Part shown: positions 20,088-20,526 of the stretch, in pieces
Numbering within the stretch: position 1 is the first letter of the stretch
How the letters are laid out: each line of letters begins with the position of its first letter
Assembly (NCBI GenBank): GCA_021811305.1
Contig: JAJZPD010000006.1
Location: 1 to 20,526 of the forward strand
Reading direction: 5' to 3'
From: a bacterium
GTDB taxonomy: Bacteria > Patescibacteriota > Minisyncoccia > UBA6257 > Colwellbacteraceae
DNA: 20,526 nt
The notes under the pieces: model-generated
The model's input: only the letters and a program-made list of their open reading frames with translations
Told to the model about the DNA's origin: nothing
The model's database searches: none
Translations under genes and position numbers: made by a program

Positions 20088-20116
20088 TTGCAAAGGTCGA
20101 CGCGCAAATGCATAAC
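20088..20116 (+). promoter_or_regulatory. Possible promoter of the small membrane protein
   Basis: TTGCAA (20088-20093), 17 nt, CATAAC (20111-20116), then 5 nt to the ATG at 20122. Each box matches four of six consensus positions, so this is tentative. Confidence 0.35.
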
Positions 20117-20121
20117 CAATC

Positions 20122-20406
20122 ATGCTTTATTTTATTTTGGCCGTAATCGTCGCTGTTCTTTCGTTAATAGCCGTCTTTACCGCTAAGAAGGCTATGGATA
20201 AAGGGCTCACTTATTACGCCTTCACGGCGGTCGTCTGGGTTCTTGTTTTCTTAGCTATCGGCAGAGTTTGGCGCGCGCTGCTGTTCGCCGGCGGCCTGCG
20301 CACGGTTTTCGCAGGTAACGGAGAAGTCATCGAGTATGCTATTTACATAGTCGCTTACGCCATTTTTATCTGGCTGACCATCCGTTCGATTTACGCCAAA
20401 AAATGA
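20122..20406 (+). CDS. Hypothetical small membrane protein
   Basis: A 94-residue protein with three hydrophobic segments (about 1-20, 30-47 and 71-90), a short amphipathic stretch between the second and third (VWRALLFAGGLRTVFAG), and a basic C-terminus (IYAKK). I recognise no family. No Shine-Dalgarno sequence precedes the ATG. The stop is followed by a GC hairpin that may end transcription. The well-formed membrane segments and clear divergent placement support it as a real gene. Confidence 0.65.
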   Translation: MLYFILAVIVAVLSLIAVFTAKKAMDKGLTYYAFTAVVWVLVFLAIGRVWRALLFAGGLRTVFAGNGEVIEYAIYIVAYAIFIWLTIRSIYAKK

Positions 20407-20526
20407 AGCTCCACGGGCTTACGCCCGCGGTATCTCACATTTCTTCGCGGAATCCGCCGAAGCACCCTCCTTCGCTCTTCGGGCTTCGGAGGGTCCGCCG
20501 CGCTCTCATCCCTAGGCTTACGCCCG
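20407..20526. repeat. GC-rich hairpin cluster at the window end
   Basis: Contains CGGGC-TTAC-GCCCG (20414-20427), ACCCTCC paired with GGAGGGT around an internal loop (about 20463-20495), outer CGCGG/CCGCG arms, and a second GGCTTACGCCCG at the very end (20515-20526) matching the first. No open frame of note. The first hairpin may be a terminator, but no T-run follows; a dispersed repeat is more likely. Confidence 0.55.

Overview
The window reads as a contig from a Candidate Phyla Radiation (Patescibacteria), most likely Parcubacteria-grade, bacterium. Points in favour are short, overlapping, tightly packed housekeeping genes; a prolyl-tRNA synthetase whose editing insertion is replaced by a small zinc ribbon; two MreB paralogues; short TruB and PGK; and small membrane proteins resembling DUF5652 and DUF5654. 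The code is standard (TGA is used as stop). This placement is inferred from gene content only, since no rRNA marker is present.

Layout, left to right. 1-62: the 5' end of the RNase P RNA gene (minus strand), cut at its first conserved core by what looks like leftover Illumina adapter (1-8). 98-1601: pgk and an RNase HI gene (minus). 1602-2020: intergenic, with dispersed palindromic repeats and a near-consensus promoter plus terminator hairpin that together predict a ~90-nt transcript. 2021-4075: dedA-like, tpiA and an alpha/beta hydrolase (minus). 4300-10979: a packed minus-strand operon frr-rseP-proS-mreB-mreC-mreD-mrdA joining translation, membrane proteolysis and lateral wall synthesis. 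11065-12908: a second mreB followed by holB. 13195-15848: murA and a PEGA-domain membrane protein (plus). 15910-16835: Mn/Fe superoxide dismutase and a DUF5654-like protein (minus). 16930-17829: endonuclease IV (minus). 17920-18348: an orphan helical protein (plus). 18345-19231: endonuclease III and a DUF5652-like membrane protein (minus). 19325-19996: truB (minus). 20122-20406: a small membrane protein (plus). 20407-20526: a hairpin-rich repeat at the window end.

The functional centre is cell-wall elongation: MurA makes precursor, MreB/MreC/MreD form the scaffold and PBP2 cross-links, with a second MreB nearby. RodA is not in this stretch. TpiA and PGK are two glycolytic steps; Nfo, Nth and SOD form a base-damage/oxidative-stress group.

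I found no clear new enzymatic system. The unusual features are non-coding: (i) three interlocking families of imperfect palindromes in almost every intergenic gap, which supply the stop codons and C-terminal tails of several genes; (ii) a 97-nt inverted pair, 90 positions identical by eye, bracketing the whole elongation block; (iii) repeated use of TATAAT 6-7 nt before ATG, predicting leaderless mRNAs; and (iv) a candidate small RNA. Two enzymes lack residues normally conserved in their families (Nth iron-sulphur ligands, PGK substrate loop) and a third, MurA, has a changed active-site motif.
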